64,000 nt of DNA, from contig NC_037260.1 of assembly GCF_000002425.4 (NCBI RefSeq), forward strand, positions 14,749,329-14,813,328, in the 5' to 3' direction. Made by a program: the position numbers and the translations under genes. Positions 61,705-64,000 of the stretch are shown one piece after another. Below the pieces are notes generated by a model. The model saw only the letters and a program-made list of their open reading frames with translations, made no database searches and had not been told where the DNA came from. Within the stretch, counting starts at the first letter, position 1, and each line of letters opens with the position of its first letter. The stretch comes from Physcomitrium patens (taxonomy: Eukaryota; Streptophyta; Bryopsida; Funariales; Funariaceae).

Positions 61705-63230
61705 TGGCAAGAGGACAAGATATTAGTATGACTGAAAGTTCGGAGTCCAAGTTTGAAGCCATTATGAATGCTCTTGCTATATTATCATAGAAATCTACAG
61801 AGATTGAAGAAATCATTGCAAGACTTCATAATGATGGAGCATTCGGGATAGCACAATGGAGGATTTATTGAAGAAATAGAACTTTGAAGTCACAACACAT
61901 AGCATCAGCAAGGTTGTATACAAAGAGAGTATGGAATAAGATGTCTCTCACTTCCAACACCCAATACTTATAAGTTGTGGTTGCTACTCTACAAGACAAC
62001 TTCCACTTATTGACTTTTACACACACGTTTCTTAGTCCTAGGATCCTTTGGTATCTAACATACTTTGTGGGTATCCTATGGTCCTTGGATCCTTTGGCAT
62101 CTTAATAACTACAAAGGTCTCCTATGCAAAACACTACTTACTTCTACATTATTTATGGATATTTCTTAGTTCATACTTTGTCTTCTTGACTTTGACTCTT
62201 GGTCTTTGACTTCATCCTATATCCATAGGATGCTCTTTCTATATACCAAGAGTCAACCCTTTGACCATTAATAACTTACCTTAGATAATATCCTCCTTAA
62301 GGTAATTTATTCTACTTTCACTTTTACTTCAATAGGATTCACCAACCGCAAGCTTCAGCACCAAGACAAGCAGCTTTGCCTCTAGTTCAACAAGGATCAT
62401 TGATCTTATAATGAAAGGAGCTCCGAATTAGCCTTTTAGACAAGTTCAATGGTACGCGTTCCAAGTTTTGAGGTTTTATTAATTAAATTAGATTGATAAT
62501 AGCTTTACAGCCCGAACGCTATTCAACGGAGGAGTCATGTGTTGGACTGGTTGGAACTTTGCTCACGAGGCAAGCTCTATCATGGTTTGCTCCTTTGTTT
62601 GAAAAACGATTGTGAATTTTGAACAACTTTAAAACTTGTTTGGAGGGGTTTATCGAAGCATTTGGCAAACATGACAAGGCGCAATGGGCTACAACAAAGA
62701 TTTGGTCACTACGACAAGGGGTACGCTCCACGTCAGTCTACACATCACATTTTAGAGAATTAGAGTACAACATTAATTGGGATAAGGAAACATTGATGAG
62801 TCAATTTTATTGGGGCTTGAGGGAGGACGTGAAGGATTTGTTATTATTTCTTCCCGATCCACAAATGCTCAATAAAGCCATTAGTTAAGTTGTGAAGTGC
62901 GATAATTGCTTCTTCCAACGTCACGAAGATCAATGCTCAAGACAACATATTACTCACCACACTCCAACTATGTCAGCAAGCAGCCTGAATTTGCATTCAG
63001 AGGTGGAAGACATGCAAATTGATGCGGTACATGTCAAAGCCCTAACACTAGAAGAAAAAAAACAGCGTATGGTGGAAGGACTATACTTGTATTGTGGTGA
63101 AAAAGGCCATAGAGCTAGAACTGCCCCAAGAAGCAAAATCGACGCATTGTCAAGACCAGAGGCACGTTTGTTTAGGAAGATGAGGATACCTAGCCACAAT
63201 AGGGACTATGCGGCTGGACAATTCAATACT
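61705..63230 (+). pseudogene. gag of copy 4
   Basis: Starts MTESSESKFEAIMNAL near 61729 and reads to FGIA. It is then interrupted by the 469-bp insertion and resumes with HQPQASAPRQAA. The codon that is TAA in copies 1 and 2 is CAA here (GTLLTRQALSWF near 62550-62580). The zinc knuckle near 63090-63125 has lost its last Cys pattern through a frameshift. Confidence 0.85.
61866..62334. mobile_element. 469-bp insertion with 5-bp target duplication, probable solo LTR
   Basis: Bounded by GGATT (61861-61865 and 62335-62339) with inverted ends TATTGAAG/CTTCAATA. Removing it and one GGATT restores the gag frame exactly. A 5-bp duplication, no coding capacity and a TATA-like segment on the minus strand favour a solo LTR or a small non-autonomous LTR element. 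Ends are not TG/CA, so a different class is possible. Confidence 0.75.
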
Positions 63231-63239
63231 ACAACAACA

Positions 63240-64000
63240 ATCAAGTTCCTCTCTTTTTGCTCAGCCTGCCCATTGTTTTACCATTCTTCTCTCTTTTGGC
63301 CTTTAGAAATTAAAAACCTTAGCGTTATTAGATTAAGAAGCATCTGCTTACTTTTTAAATGAAGAATTTGCTAAGCATCACGAGATTTTTCTAGTACAAA
63401 AATCTAAACCCGTTCATGTAGAAGTAATAGATGGATGACCTTTATTGTCTGGTAGTGTCATCTATGAATCAGAACCTATGCACGTGACGTTTAAAGACCA
63501 TAGTAGTTATATTATTTTTAATATTATTAGAACCCCGTCAAACCCTGTTATTCTTGGTCTTTCTTGATTAAAAATGCATAACCCATTCATAGATTGGAGG
63601 TTACGAAAGATGACATTTCCTATAGAACATTTCGAGAATAAGCCTATTAGATGATCCCGAATCAAAAAATCCTTATTTATTAGAGCAAGAGCATTTGTAA
63701 CATTGTTCAAAGAAGGCACACCGTTTGTCATTTATACGACTCTGACTAACAGAGAGAAGATTTCGACAGTAAGTATACCGAAGCAATATAAAGATTTCAA
63801 AGACGTGTTTCAAAAGAAGAATGCCGACATGCTGTAGGAGCATCGACCATACAATTGTGCCATAGACTTGCAAAAAAGAGCACAACCACCTTTTGGTCCA
63901 ATCTATAATTTGTCGTTGACACAGTTAATGGAGTTACAAAAGTACATTGACAAGAATCCAGCCAAGAACTTCATTCATCATTTGAAGTCGCCAGTTGGGG
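63240..64000 (+). pseudogene. protease and start of RT of copy 4
   Basis: Protease-region blocks VIIFNIIRTPS-like and LRKMTFP are readable across several stops. At the window end the RT N-terminus ([10 protein letters not shown] then KYIDKNPAKNFI) is present. Confidence 0.8.

Larger units (their letters stand above)
61037..64000 (+). mobile_element. Ty3/gypsy family A copy 4, runs off the window
   Basis: Plus-strand copy with its 5' LTR at 61037-61425, then leader, broken gag (with a 469-bp insertion), protease and the start of RT. The right end lies beyond the window. It interrupts the 3' LTR of element B. Stops in gag and pol show that it is not autonomous. Confidence 0.9.

Overview
The window looks like nuclear DNA of a land plant. 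It has spliced genes with GT-AG introns and AT-rich intergenic DNA full of Ty3/gypsy LTR retrotransposons. A decayed tandem LRR array of the 'SLTSLPNELGNLTSL' type at the left end fits a bryophyte or other early-diverging plant best, but that is a weak inference and no species is claimed.

Layout. 1-5.9 kb: decayed LRR gene, AT-rich filler and an internally deleted Ty3/gypsy relic. 5.9-12.1 kb: a nearly intact, very young chromodomain Ty3/gypsy element (family A, copy 1, minus strand, 6,150 bp, 5-bp target duplication). 13-40 kb: a gene island with three recognisable genes, all on the plus strand: a BTB/POZ protein (3 exons, 15.6-17.5 kb), the replication-fork protein TIMELESS/TOF1 (17 exons, 22.7-29.9 kb) and a divergent GAPDH (6 exons, 37.4-39.5 kb). 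41.2 kb to the end: a nested stack of LTR elements. Old element B (plus strand) is split by family A copy 2 (minus strand), which is split by element C (a different Ty3/gypsy lineage, minus strand). The right LTR of B is cut by family A copy 4 (plus strand, running off the window), whose gag carries a 469-bp insertion resembling a solo LTR.

How parts relate. The three genes are unrelated housekeeping or regulatory genes, not an operon or cluster. TIMELESS acts in the fork-protection complex, GAPDH in glycolysis, and the BTB protein is probably a ubiquitin-ligase adaptor. Splice phases of all three gene models were checked by hand and close in frame (BTB 492 aa, TIMELESS 1,474 aa, GAPDH 350 aa).

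The most unusual material is in the retroelements. The LTRs of families A and B contain perfect heat-shock-element arrays (alternating GAA/TTC every 5 bp). Family A has a primer-binding site set 23-27 nt away from the LTR, behind a spacer complementary to the predicted 5' end of the transcript. Family A also has an extra 115-codon ORF downstream of pol that has a recognisable counterpart in a second copy. I see no CRISPR array, rRNA or tRNA gene.
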